Source: Charina bottae (taxonomy: Eukaryota; Chordata; Lepidosauria; Squamata; Charinaidae). From it: a DNA stretch of 64,000 bases. Shown here piece by piece: positions 36,649 through 48,306 of the stretch. The position numbers were made by a program, and so were the translations under genes. The DNA is taken from positions 183,245,725 to 183,309,724 of the forward strand of contig JALMGJ010000003.1 in assembly GCA_023362775.1 (NCBI GenBank), given 5' to 3'. How positions within the stretch are numbered: position 1 is the stretch's first letter; each line of letters opens with the position of its first letter. The notes under the pieces were generated by a model. That model was not told the DNA's origin. It worked only from the letters and a program-made list of their open reading frames with translations, and ran no database searches.

Positions 36649-36984
36649 CTGTGAAATAAAGACATATTAAAATAAATTACATCATATTTCTGTAAACCTT
36701 TTTTGTATAGTTATCAAAAATGAAGGATTTTTATAATTGATAACAAATAAGCCACTTGTTTTTTCCTAGACTGATACAGTGTAATGATTCAAGTGCCAAT
36801 AGGTCATAAAGAGGAAAACATGAAAGTGCATCACTTACAGAACATTTCCAGTTTTGAAATATAATTTCAAGATCTTAAAACAATTATTTATAACCTGTGT
36901 TCCATGACCATTAGAGGTCTGGGAGGGTACTGTACATGATCCATGGTACAGCTAACAAAATAAGTTTGTGTGTCTCTGTGTGTA

Positions 36985-37385
36985 AGTATTTATTTATATT
37001 TCGAATTTCGTCACGGCCCATCTCACTCGAAGAGCGACTCTGGGCGGTTTACAATAAAACTAAGATGACTACAGATTAAAATACAATAAAAACAATATTC
37101 TTCATATAAATATAAAATCCAAGATGGTGATATCAAAAGTTCTTAATTTAAATACACGCAATTCACAGGGGCCTCTTCAAGACGTTAACCACCCCCTTCC
37201 AGAAGGCCGGGAGAGTGGGGGCCTGCCTCACCTCTGGGGGCAGAGTATTCCACAGGGCGGGGGCCATGGCAGAGAAGGCCTTCTTGGGCCCCGCCAATCA
37301 ACAGTATCTCATGGATGGGGTCTGTAACATGCCCTCTCTGCCTGACCGGGTCGATGTAACGGGGGTGAGACAGTCCCTCAGGTAA
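36985..37385 (-). mobile_element. CR1/L3-like LINE 3' end (minus)
   Basis: Matches the 3' part of the LINE at 20.6-23.6 kb: the ACTCTGGGCGGTTTACAATAA tail, the stretch encoding LWNTLPPEV-like residues (CAGAGTATTCCACAGGGCGG on the plus strand), and GGTGAGACAGTCCCTCAGG at the broken end. It is truncated at 37385 and embedded in FAM210A intron 1 in the gene's own orientation. Confidence 0.85.
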
Positions 37386-37722
37386 ACATACTTAAATGGC
37401 AAAATCCCACCTGTCAATTTGGTATTTCAGGTGGGAAAACCAACAGCTTGGAAGATGTAACAATTTTGTATGGTATTTAATTCGGGAGTCCTAAGGATAT
37501 CATATGGAGGGGATCAAGCATGACATAGTACCTGCAGGTGCCAGGGTGATGATTTTTGGGTTATATAGTGGTCTTTTAAACAATTTAGTGGTTTGCAATA
37601 AAAAGTTAGGAATTACTGCTCTAAACTACTCAGACACAACTGATTCTTGGAGTTATTTCACTATTGCCTTTTCTCTACTGTGGTAACTCAAGGCCAAGAT
37701 GAATGAAAGTGTTAGGCCTCAG

Positions 37723-38184
37723 CAGGGCCGCAACTAGGGGGGGCAAGCGGGGCATGTGCCCTGGGTGCTGCTCTGGGTGTGTGTGCCAAAATGCCTCTTT
37801 CAATGGCCAGCCCTGAGGGAGCCCCGCGCTCCTGTTGCCGCCCTCAAAGAGGCCCGCCGGGGCGTTGCGCAGCTGGGCTCATCCGCTCCCCGGGGCTGGC
37901 CACGCCCCCCAGCGCTGCTCCGGACTGTTCCGCTTGGGAGCGTGGCGGTAGGCAACTCGCTCCGCCCGGCCCGGATGGGCAGACGGGAGCGCAGCGGGTC
38001 CTTCCCCCGGAGCGCGCAGGAGATCACAGCCAGGAGCAGGGCGCTTGTCCCGGGGGAGCCCCGCGCTGCTTTGTGGAGGGGGATCTGCGTTGGGGACTTG
38101 ACCCTGCGGGGGGGGGCGCAGAATCCATGGGGGGCACGGAATCCATGTTTGCCCCAAGTGACACAGACCCTAGTTGCGGGCCTG
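37723..38184. mobile_element. GC-rich hAT-like element with 8-bp duplication GGCCTCAG
   Basis: A 462-bp element with 17-bp inverted ends (CAGGGCCGCAACTAGGG at the left; CAGGCCCGCAACTAGGG on the minus strand at the right; one mismatch). It is flanked by perfect 8-bp repeats GGCCTCAG at 37715-37722 and 38185-38192. The interior is strongly GC- and CpG-rich, unlike the AT-rich intron around it. Overlapping open frames on both strands are composition effects. The ends resemble CAGGGCCG-type (Tip100-like) hAT elements. Confidence 0.85.
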
Positions 38185-39853
38185 GGCCTCAGGGTCAGAC
38201 TGTATGATTTGCATTAAAAGGATGTTGGAGTGTCTGTCTCAACTGTGAAAGCTAATGCTGAAGTAGATAATACCAAGTTAAAAAAATCAAAATTCTACCT
38301 TGTATATATCAACTTCATGTCTAAATGAGCCACACAATTAGTTAACATATCTTAAGAGAAAAATGTATTCAAGTTCTTCTGCAAAACATGGATTAAAGAT
38401 AATCCTGAACATGTAGTCCCCATTCGGTTGTTCTGTTTCATTATTTGACATTATCAAATACTGAACTGACTGAAAAAATAATTTGGATGCAAGTATGAAT
38501 CCTTGTTCAATGTAAATCTGTCTGTGAGACATGTATTCAGACCATATTTATTTATTTGTTATGCAAATTATTTTAAAAACTAAAGAAAAAAGTTATATGT
38601 GACTTCTCTAAAAACCAATTTTGTATGCAATACTATTGCTATCTCTAGTTTTTGTTGGCACCTTTTCCAAATATATGAGTTAAAATTGGGTATTAAATTT
38701 TGAGCCTGGTCCATTTGAGCCACTGGACACTAGCTGAATTCATACAGTACTTTCACCTGTGCCGTGGCAGAGTTAATATTTTTGGAAAATTTACTGGATC
38801 TAACTCACAAAATGAAAAACCCAAACAATGAAACAATTCCTAAATTAAGGTCACGATTCGACATATCTTTCTCTGAGAGCAAATTCAATTATGTCTTTAA
38901 GGCTTAAGTATAATATAACCATGCTTTTCTTTTCAGCTTATCTTTATGAATTCCACCACTTTTGACAGGCAGAAAGTTTTCAAGGGATGGTCTTGAAGCC
39001 TGACTTGCCACTGACAGCCATAAGCTGTCAGGACAGAAACTTAAGGGTTGTTCTCCTTGAAAAGGGGTGGTCATTAGGATAAGCAGCTCCTGTGACACTT
39101 ACTGGCAATGCCTAAGCCAAGATTTGTCAGTTTTAAGTAAGTTACAATGTTTGCACTCTCATAGAAGAGGTAGAACAATGATAATTGGAGACCAGAAGCA
39201 CAAGCCTCTGACATCAGAATGTATTATAACTGTTTGTTTTCGTTATTCTAACCAGATGGCATTAAGTGCCCTTTCAAAAAGCAATGGGTCTAAATGTCAT
39301 TCTAAATTTATCCCTTCTCAGAGTAATATAGACCGAAGCTGTTTAAAATTTTGTTTTAGTGGTATCCAGATAAATATTTATCTCCAGCTATTTCAGAAAT
39401 AGTAAATAGCTGGTTTTTCTTAGATACTGTAGGCATTAAGCACATTTAGTTACTGGCATTTTGAACTAGAAATCAATCAAATAGATCATTGTGCCCAGTG
39501 AGGTATACTTCCTGATCATGTAGCTTGATACCAAACAAATCTAAGGATCTAAATTGGGAAGTAAGAATATTGAGGTTTGGGATCATTGTTCATAGTCTTA
39601 AACAAGGTATTAAGTTTTAAATATATAAAGGAATTCAATATATTTAGGATCCTTCTTGTAGAACTACTGAATTAATACAGCATACGACTTTTAAACTCAG
39701 TTAGGCTGCTATTCTATTCATACGTATGTGGGACTAATCCCACTGAACTCTGTTACACTTTTGTGTATTGACAGGGGTTCCAATTTTGTAAGCTAAGAGT
39801 GAGATATTTAAAATATTCACTAGTAACTCTTACTTCACTAGTAACACTCTTAC

Positions 39854-40086
39854 GAGAGCCAGTTTGGTGTAGTGGTTAAGGCCTCAGGCTAAAAACTGGG
39901 AGACCGTGAGTTCTAGTCCTGCCTTAGGCACGAAGCCAGCTGGGGGACCTTGGGCCAGTCACTCTCTCAGCCCTAGGAAGGAGGCAATGTCAAACTACTT
40001 CTGAAAAACCTTGCCAAGAAAACTGCAGGGACTTGTCCAGGCAGTTTCCGAGAATTGGACACGACTGAACGGATTTAAAAAAAAAA
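39854..40086 (+). mobile_element. Sauria-type tRNA SINE (plus)
   Basis: Begins GAGAGCCAGTTTGGTGTAGT (A-box region), has a B box near GTGAGTTCTAGTCCTGCC, a body CTGGGGGACCTTGGGCCAG, and an end AATTGGACACGACTGAAC then poly-A to 40086. Partly matching flanks (AGTAACACTCT and AGTAACTCTC) suggest a decayed target duplication. It lies antisense to FAM210A in its intron. Confidence 0.88.
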
Positions 40087-41595
40087 GTAACTCTCAGAGT
40101 ATGCGTGCAAGCATGGAGCAAAAAACATTGAGCAGAGATCCTATATTATACATTAAGTTCACAGTGCTAACAGATATTTTCTTAAGGTATTAGCCTGTAC
40201 TATTTATTCTAGCTTCATCATTAGCATTTTTATACATTACACAGTACAAGAAACTGCTCATCTTTTGAAATAAAGCTAGGACTGAAACAGAAAATAAAAC
40301 ATTAGAACTGCTATAAACAAATATTCTCCATAAACAAGTACACCTTCCTATTTTATGAATAGACTCCCTCACACTGATACTGTTTTTTTCATAAGATGAC
40401 ATCTCATCAACTGTCTTCTTACTTTTACTTTTAATACAAACAACTTATCATTTTTTAAAACCTGTTTGTTTTATTGTGCAAAGCAGATGCATACTTAATG
40501 TTGCCCTTGTAATTTTTTTTGGAAAAATAATAAAGATAGCAGCGATTTAAAAATTGCCGTTTCTTCCTAACTGGTAGACCCAGGAACTAAATTTAGAGGT
40601 TTTTTTCTAACCCAACAGAAGTGTGTTGACTATTACAGAATTTGCTGGCATGCTAGCACATGGAAATAAATGAAGGATGGCATTTAACACAGATTTTCTT
40701 CACTACCCACAAATTCTACTTTCCACTAATCAGTAAAGTGGAACAGAACAAGAGTGAGGAAAGGGGACCTCTTAACAGAAGCATGAGATTTGATCAATTT
40801 AAGTAAGAAAATCACTGCAATTCTATAGATTTGTATTAAAATTCCCACTGAGTTCAGGGGGTAATGGTATAAACTTACAACTTTAGTTAATCTATTAAAA
40901 TCAACTTTATTTTACAGTATGCACAGGCACTTTAATTTATGTTTATCTGGGCTTCCTACTCAGATAAGCTACAACTCCCTTAAGCGTTTCATTACTTCTC
41001 TTGTATGCATGGTTCCTTTTCTCACACAAAATCAAGTCTTTTCATAGCAATTGTTCACGCATGATCCCAGATTCTTGTTAATGTTTTAAGATTTTCCTAT
41101 CATGGCTCCAGTCTCTTTAATTCTGCTATTCCTGGAGACAGCTAAGGCTTTCAATAAGCAAAACAGTGTTTGTTAATTCTCAGCATTGTGGCAGCCTTTA
41201 ATAACTATCCTATGATAAACTTGTTCAATCGATCCTTTCACTGAATGCTTGGTTATGCAAGATAATACACACTCTTGTTTTGAAATGAAACACAGGATAG
41301 TGCTCCCTCTTCTCCACCTTTTCCTTTCTTCTGGTCCATCCTTCCCACATCTATATATGCCTGACTGATTAGACTGAAGCTCTCATGATTCCCACTCATA
41401 CAATAAAACAAAACATATTTATTCAACTTTGCATTGCTTCTTAAATAGCACAGTATTGCTCTTCCCAGGCTTTTAGGATTTAGGATTATAGACAGTATTT
41501 CTAATGGAAGGCTAATTTTTTTTTAAAAAAGTACACAACGTGAACTACAACACAGAAATTATCATCTGTGTTCCAGTTAATACTTCTGCACTTAC

Positions 41596-42065
41596 TTTAA
41601 AGCTGCATAGTAAAAAGTTCCAAACCAAATGCTGGAAGTCAAAAGATGCACTGGAATCAGAACTTTGCCATACTGTTTAAAAGTTTTCTTGAATCTCTGC
41701 ACAAGACTAATTGATTTATCTTGTAAAGGGTCAAGCTCTACAGAACTGGGCTCTATAGGTGTTCCTTTGGCAAAATTACCAGCTGATGTGGTAAGATTTT
41801 CTCTCTTCAGTTCTTTATTGTGAAGGTCTTCAGGTTGGGAAGATATCTTGCCCACGAAGCCCCATTGCTTGAAAACACAAAAAGGAGCAGACACATGTAG
41901 ATATTGGCTTTGGCAGCTGAGGACCAAAGATGTCGTTTTCTGTCTTATGGGATGTAAGGATGTTTTTTCTTTTATGCATGGAAGGATACAGGAGCGATAG
42001 GATAGCAAACAGGTCCTATATGCCAGCTGAAGTGGTTTTTGCATTTTGGTCAATGGTGGCAGCAT
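41596..42065 (-). CDS. FAM210A: FAM210A exon 1 (start, mitochondrial leader and membrane segment)
   Basis: Codes residues 1-156 and two bases of Lys157. FAM210A is a mitochondrial inner-membrane DUF1279 protein implicated in mitochondrial translation and in muscle and bone physiology. The N-terminus (MLPPLTKMQKPLQLAYR...) is basic with almost no acidic residues, as expected for a targeting leader. LVQRFKKTFKQYGK opens the DUF1279 domain, and residues 135-156 (VLIPVHLL to FYYAAL) form the membrane helix. The chosen ATG is the first in frame; a second at Met8 is possible. The donor is GTAAGTG, entering intron 1 in phase 2. The leader diverges from human but the domain is clear. Confidence 0.95.
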
Positions 42066-42278
42066 TGTGCTGATACTGTTGTATATAGCTCCTAAGAAAT
42101 ATTAACAGTTGAATTGTTAAATTAAGCAAAGAATTATCCCTGGTATCATAATTACAAAATAAAAGCAAGAAAAATTGGGTCACTGGTTTAATCAAATTGT
42201 AAGTTAATATAACCAAATGTTGAGGTATGTAACTTGCAAACCTGACTTACACAAAATCCACAGCAGTAGCGCTTAGAC

Positions 42279-42522
42279 CATAGCTTTCCAAAGTGTGTGT
42301 CGTGACACACTACTACGTCACCTGCGGTGTCCTGGTGTGTTGCGTGCAAACCCGGAAGCGCTGATGGGGGTAACGGCGGCGCCGGCGCTGATTGACGGGG
42401 TGCCGCTTCTTCTGGTTCCCCCCATCAGTGCTTCCGGGTTTGCGCACGACACACCAGGACACCGCAGGCCGCGCTGCCGCTGTTGGTGTGTGCCGCCAAC
42501 ATGAAAAGTTTGGAAAGCTCTG
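42279..42522. mobile_element. Non-autonomous hAT element, copy C
   Basis: A 244-bp element from CATAGCTTTCCAAAGTG to AGTTTGGAAAGCTCTG, with perfect 8-bp duplications GCTTAGAC at 42271-42278 and 42523-42530. The interior is palindromic: CCTGGTGTG..CAAACCCGGAAGCGCTGATGG is answered by the reverse order further on. It is in the same family as copies A, B and D. Confidence 0.9.
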
Positions 42523-45500
42523 GCTTAGACGTTTAAGTGGAGGAGTCCCTTTTTCCAAGAATTCAGTCTTCCTGATCTGGGTTGCTCACCTGCTACCATT
42601 TATGTACAAATAATGTACTAATACTACTCATTCTCCATATTTCATATAGAACACATAGATAAAATAGCATCAGAATGCACCCACGTTTAGTACTGAGAAT
42701 TAAATCCAGCACATACTGTATATTGAAATACTTTTGTATATCAAAACCTTTCACAGTTATTTCAGCTATAAGCTCCTTGCACTTTATAAGGGATCAAAGA
42801 AGCCCAGGTGTACATAAAAGATCAAAAATGTTAATTATGTTCCACTGACTAATGCTTATGTTGCACTTTAGTATTATTCGTAAATTTTTACAATACACTA
42901 GACATACCAATCTGAAGTTACAGCCTGCCCTCTAATGTATAATTTTAGCACTACAACTAGTGTTGTGAAGTTACTCTGACCAGTATAACCACCTTTTCCC
43001 ATATAAAATTTTTACAATGGCCAAGCTACAGTGTAATTGTGGTTTTGCTTTCTCTTTCCTAAACAACGATCACATAACATTCTCTGTGATCTGTTAACCC
43101 CACACCTAATTAAATATCTTAGTCACTCTGATTAGTTTTATTTAAAACCTTTACTTTCAGATTAAAATGATCCCATTTTCTTAAGTGTGACCAAATTTTG
43201 TCATGTAATACACAAGATGTGCAGCAGTTTGATTTATCTGTTTACCTAATTGGTTAATCAATATCAGTTTTATGTATGCAATGTGTTTTATGGACTGGTC
43301 CATAATGATTCTGCTTCTTCTTCACCTAAAATTCTGTTTACATAACATGCATATGAAAGAGGGGTAGCCTCTTAATTTACACAATTTTATTCCAAAGTCA
43401 ATATGTAGGTTAGTGAAGAATAATGCCAGCAATAATAATTTATCAAATATGCCAAAGCAAAATTTGAACTCTTAGTTTGAACTTGAATTCAGATCAAAGC
43501 TATTTCTCAAAACTGGCTTTAATTTGTTTTATAGACTTGAGCATTAAACACACTGTGACTCAAAATTCCAAGAAAAGTCAACTTATACATGTTCAAAACA
43601 TATAGAAAATGGTAATTAAAATCTTGTATTACTACTTAAATAATGCCACCGCTTCCTTGGATAAGTATCTTTCCTGCTCTTAGATGGAGACTCAGTCCCA
43701 ATATAGTACAGTCAGGCTTTTCATTGACTATCAATAAAAAGTACTATAAACAAGAGAAACTGCACAATGATATCAATACTGTATAGTACTTATTACATGG
43801 ATTAGAGATATTACAAAGGCAATTTACAACTTGCTTGCATCAGAAGTCAAGTGATTTTTCTGTAATAAATTAACAGCACAAGCCATATCATCATCATCAT
43901 CAATGTGGTGGCATATAAAAAAGCCATCTGAATTTCAGAAATACTGAACTACTTCATTTTTATTAGCCATATTCAATTCCAGTAGGCTCAAATCACTTAC
44001 TTTTAAACTTAATACTTTCAGCCCCTCACTTTAATAGGTGATGGCATTTATGGCCCATTGCCACTGCATGCTAATCTTGCTGCCAATACAGAAAAATCCT
44101 GACTTCAATTACATACCCATAATAATTCTGTCTTTAAAAGGACAGCCAACAGAACTACAGAACCTAAGTAGAGCTTGCTGATCAACAGCATCACCCACAA
44201 TTAAGATTAATTTTGGAGCAGAAATACCATAACTTGAATACTTGAAAATCTTAAGTGCTCCAGTAAGTCACATTTAACTGTGAGATCACTAGAAAGCACA
44301 CACATACTCACTTGAAAGAGAATGATACACTATGTTGCCTTTATGTCCAAATATATCATTGTCAACACATTATGATATGGATATAATATCAAAGTCTTGT
44401 CTAATTTGACAATAGTTGTACAAAGAAAGCTATAGTATTAATTTTAAGGAGAAAGGATTCTCACCAGTTTACAGCACTCTTGGAACCAAAAATTTTCCAC
44501 TAGGGCAAAACATTACAGATGTATTACGCCTTTGCAGGAGAATCATAATCAAGTCATTGTCTTCAGGTATGTCACGTAAGATCACAGCGAATAGATCAAA
44601 ACATTCCTTCAACAAAAAGGCTCTTCAGCTACCAATAAGAGCAAAACCTACAAAAAAATTAGACATTTTCAAAACTGTGATAATGTCCACAAGTACATTA
44701 TACAATAAATTATCTACTTTGGCTTCCATTGTAGACTAGGACAGACTTGGTCTTAACTACTTGGCATTACACAGCATTAATTCTGAAGTACAAGGCAGAG
44801 ATGGTATTGTGATTATAAGCTAAGATAAAGTGCACTCCTGAAGGCATCAAAAACCTAAATTGTAAAGGAAATCTTCACTATCTTAAAAGCAAGCTTCCCA
44901 TGACTTGGAAAGCGTAAGGACTCATAAGAAATAACGTAATGTACTTTTTAGCACTACAACTCTCTCTATTGTTGCTTTCAGTTAAGTGCAAGTAGAAGTT
45001 CCTCACGATTGCAGATTGTTTTCTCAAGGACTCTTTTTAAACTAACTCTGCAGTAGGGGATGGAGGTGCCATAAGCGATATATCTCCCATCCCCTCTGAG
45101 TACTCATGGGTTCTGAGAAACATGAATAGAAGGTTCACATACTATATGGAACACTGGGAAACCAAAGACACTGGAGATTCTGGTACTGAACTAATCAATT
45201 TGCATTATCCACAAGATTTCCTGGACAAATAGCTACCGTATTAAAATAGGGAAAGTTTCCATAGACACAACAGAATTGTACTGAGACTTCGTAACCTGCT
45301 ATCTGAAATTGATTCTGAACGGAATCCGATTACACTGCACAGAGAACAAATATGGAAGATGATGATGAATTAAATGGTTGAGAAGAAATGGGCCCTTTGC
45401 CATATTTACCTGGAAGGAAGACAACCCTGAATTTAAGCTAAGCCTTCCCTAAAAGGGTCTCCATTGCCATGCTCCCAAAGCACCCCAAATTAAAATGATT

Positions 45501-45761
45501 TGACTGAAAAACTAAGTTCCCCTTCAAGTATTTGTGGTTCTCAGAGAAGGCAGGGTACTTAACTGCCTCTCTACTGCTTTTGGCTTCTTGCTCAGTTTCA
45601 GCAGAAATGTTTTTAAGTGGTCATTTCAGTCCAGAGAGATGGCTTAAGTAGTGACGACAGGCCTCAATATCCCTCTGAGACCTTTTAAGTTGAGTTTGGC
45701 ACAAAATGTGTACTATTTAATAGACTAATTGAAAAGAACATACCAATCATAATACAGCTTT

Positions 45762-45975
45762 GAGAGCCAGTGTCGTGTAGCAGTTAAGATATCAGGCTAG
45801 AAATCCAGAGTTCTAGTCCTATCTTAGGCTCAAAGCCAGCTGGGTGACCTTGGATCAGTCACTCTCTCTCAACCTAGGAAGAAGGCAACTGCAAGCCACT
45901 TCAGAAAATCTTGCCAAGAAAACTGCAAGGACTAGGCCAGACAGTTGCCAGCCGTCAATAATGACCCGAAGGCAC
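45762..45975 (+). mobile_element. Sauria-type tRNA SINE (plus), partly degraded
   Basis: GAGAGCCAGTGTCGTGTAGC head, AGAGTTCTAGTCCTATCTTA at the B box, a GCTGGGTGACCTTGGATCAG body, and a decayed tail near AATAATGACCCGAAGGCAC. It is more diverged than the copy at 39854 and has lost its poly-A tail. A CA tract follows. Confidence 0.83.
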
Positions 45976-45991
45976 AAATCACACACACACA

Positions 45992-46130
45992 CAGGTAGTC
46001 CTTGATTAAGGTCCACAATTGAGACCAGAATCTTGGTTGTTGAGCGAATTTGTCATTAAGCGAGATGCCCATGTGACTACTCCGCTCAACGACCGCAATC
46101 CCGGCACTCCTGGTTGCGGTTGTTAAGCAA
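45992..46130 (+). mobile_element. MITE of the CAGGTAGTCCT type (partial)
   Basis: Starts CAGGTAGTCCTTGATTAAG and contains GTTGTTGAGCGAA, CATTAAGCGAGA and GTTGTTAAGCAATC blocks. The terminal region matches the elements at 30261 and 59790, but the interior differs, so it is a different subfamily or a truncated copy. Confidence 0.65.
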
Positions 46131-46155
46131 TCTCCCAGGTCCGTTTGTTAAACGG

Positions 46156-46285
46156 ACTGCCGAAGGGCTTCTCCTCCCCTCTGTGCAAGGAAAGAAGCTC
46201 AGATACTGAAGATCTCTGCTTCGTTCCTCCAGCCCCACCAAGGATTTCCCCTCTGTGCATGGAGGGAAGGGAAACCCTTCGGCAG
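46156..46285. repeat. Imperfect foldback
   Basis: The left arm GCCGAAGGGCTTCTCCTCCC at about 46159 is answered by GGGAAGGGAAACCCTTCGGC near 46264-46283, with mismatches. CCCTCTGTGCA also occurs in both halves. It may be the remainder of the adjacent MITE. Confidence 0.5.
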
Positions 46286-46549
46286 GCTGAAGGAACTAAG
46301 CTCAGATCCTGAAGATTTCCTGAAGAGATACAGAGGAAACCCTTTAGTGCTCTCACACTACATAGGCTACCTACCACACAGAGAAAAAACACTAGCTCAA
46401 GCTATGCCAAACCTTTGAAGGCGGCGTTTACAAACCCACGCTGGGGAAAGCTCCGTCTCTCTCACGCACTCCAAATAAATAACGGAGCTCTTGTTATTTA
46501 GTTTAAAAAAAACAGCCTCCAACTTTATGCATTGAAATACCACCTAGTA

Positions 46550-47440
46550 CTGCAGTCACCGCCGAGGGGCGTTTAAGGCGGCCTGCTCTGACCTGAAGCT
46601 TTGTAGGTGCGTGCGGCTGCAAGTCCCAACACGCGCACATGCTGGCTGGGTGTTATGGGGGTTGGAGTCTCAGCATCCTTGATGGGCTTCAGATGGGGAA
46701 GGCTGACGTAATGCTACATCAATGCTGGGAGCAGCATTCGCGGAGTTAAGGCGTCCCCTCCCTACAGCTTTTCCGACAAGCAGCCCAGGACACGGAAGGC
46801 ACGTCCCCAGCACCCCCCCCCCCGCCCCGTGCTGGCTCCGGGCGCAGAAAGACGAACATCTGTACGTACTGCTCGCTACCTTTTGAAGAAAATCGCCTTC
46901 CTCGCAGATGCAGGACAGCGCTAGGCCCACCTTTCTCCCTGCTGCCACTGACTCAAGCGGACCACGTGCCCTCGGACGCCCCGATCCCTCCGCGCACGTT
47001 CCCCGCGAGAGTCTTCTAGGACCTTTTCCGCTTCCCGCCCCACCGCCCGCCCTCTTCTCCTGACCTTTCCGAAGAGGAAGTGGCAGGGCGACCCCGGATG
47101 GAAAGCGGGGAGCGGTAGCGCCTCATTTCCTTCTTCGGTGGACGAGGGGGGTGAGCTGCTCTGTGCGTCCGGGAGGCGCCGTTGTTGCCTAGCCCCCAAT
47201 TCGGCGCCTTTCCTCGGGGCCGCGAGCAGGGCCTGCTTTTTCCCTCGGTGTGCCCGTTTCCTCCTTTTCAGAAGGGAAAGAGGAGCTGGGCTGCTCCAGT
47301 AACGTTGGGCGCTTCTCTCGCTCTCTTGTCGCGTCTCCTGGAGGTCGAGGAGATGGGGCGCCTGCGTCAATCAAGGGACCGAGGCTAGAGAGGAGCTGCT
47401 CGCAGTCAGTCAACTGCTCGGCAGTCTCCCGATGTTGAGG
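46550..47440. promoter_or_regulatory. CpG-rich divergent promoter of FAM210A (-) and RNMT (+)
   Basis: A sharp shift to GC- and CpG-rich sequence between the two divergently oriented genes, in a window that is otherwise AT-rich. An ETS-type site AGGAAGTG lies at 47075-47082, GC boxes (CCGCCC) at about 47040-47050, and an E2F-like TTCCCGCCC at 47032-47040. A possible first-exon donor for RNMT is GGGG/GTGAGCTG at 47150/47151. Possible FAM210A donors on the minus strand are AAAG/GTGGGC (near 46930) and AAAAG/GTAGCG (near 46876). The human orthologues are known to start head to head. No TATA box is evident. Start sites cannot be fixed from sequence alone. Confidence 0.75.
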
Positions 47441-47444
47441 ATTA

Positions 47445-47518
47445 TTATTAGATTTTTATCCACCTTTTTATATATAACTAAGGCGCCGAACATACCTAAT
47501 ACTCCTGCCTCTTACTTT
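47445..47518. repeat. Short dispersed repeat, second copy (see 2877)
   Basis: The segment containing ATTTTTATCC..GCCGAACATACCTAATACTCC matches the repeat at 2877-2948. It lies just downstream of the CpG-rich promoter, within the probable first intron of RNMT. Confidence 0.55.
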
Positions 47519-47519
47519 T

Positions 47520-48275
47520 CCCACAGGCCTGTGCAAAGGGTTTAAAATTGTTGTTTTGCAATGCACATTAATAAGAATGAAGCACCTCTTTGAATTAATA
47601 AAGCAGCCATTTTTTTTGCAAGACTAATGAAGCTGCTTCAAAAGCTACCCTAGGTTCTTTATGGGCATGCACTGGGAACATTTTTGCTGGGTCTACCAAT
47701 AAAATGGCTGCATGTACCCAAATATATGGTGATAGCTGTCAACCAGCTGTGTATACCTTGCAAAGGATGCAGCTGTTTTAATTATGTGAAAAGAGATTGT
47801 TTGCATTCATATGTTATGAAGAAACTTTTTTGAATATTTTGCACATCCCTTTTAACAGTCATACTCATCCCCAGTGCCCTTTCTTTTAAAGATACTGGAA
47901 AAGCTGGGTAGTACTTGGATTTATGTAGAAGGGGCTTAAAAGTATAAACCTTGTGTCCAGATAACCTAGTGTGGGTTAAGGTGCTTAGAGAACACAAAAT
48001 ACGGAGGAGGCATGTGAGAAGAGAACTTGGTTGGGTAGGGTGGGAAAGAATTGTAATAGAATATCCTGGAAAAAGGTATACAATAAGCTTGTGTGTGATT
48101 TGTTTGACAAAGCAGAGCCTGCTGTTCCCTTTATTTAGCAGCATAGCCAAAAGAGCTCATTGCAGTAGAAGTTGATGTGGACATCTTTATGACCCAATAG
48201 ACATCAGTTTATCAGATTGGTCTGTCAGCAAGGTCTTGTTTAATAATAATAGAAAATGTTATTTTTTGTTTGCAG
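47520..48275 (+). other. Probable RNMT 5' UTR intron
   Basis: AT-rich sequence between the promoter region and the TTTGTTTGCAG acceptor at 48275. No exon or mobile element is recognised apart from chance ORFs. Confidence 0.55.
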
Positions 48276-48306
48276 CTGTAACAGGAGAACAAGCTCTTTA
48301 GCTAAT

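Larger units (their letters stand above)
36649..41595 (-). other. FAM210A intron 1 (between coding exons 1 and 2)
   Basis: A 4.9-kb minus-strand intron, GTAAGTG donor to TTTCACAG acceptor. It carries a LINE tail (36985-37385), a GC-rich hAT element (37723-38184) and a SINE (39854-40086). The stretches 38200-39850 and 40090-41590 are AT-rich with nothing recognised. Confidence 0.85.
42066..46500 (-). other. 5' UTR intron region of FAM210A
   Basis: Lies between the first coding exon of FAM210A and the CpG-rich promoter region, so it is probably intron within the 5' UTR. It contains the hAT copy at 42279, a SINE at 45762, a MITE fragment at 45992 and a foldback at 46156. The stretch 42540-45760 is AT-rich with nothing recognised. 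No 5' UTR exon can be placed with confidence. Confidence 0.55.

Noticed and set aside
37756..38217. 153-codon plus-strand ORF (and overlapping 142-codon frame) as a possible gene
   Set aside because: It lies inside a GC-rich hAT-like element with clear inverted ends and target duplication. The overlapping frames on both strands reflect base composition, and there is no recognisable domain.
46921..47370. 149-codon minus-strand ORF in the CpG-rich region
   Set aside because: GC-rich promoter sequence gives open frames by chance. Arginine/serine/proline-rich content with no domain; more likely 5' UTR and promoter DNA.
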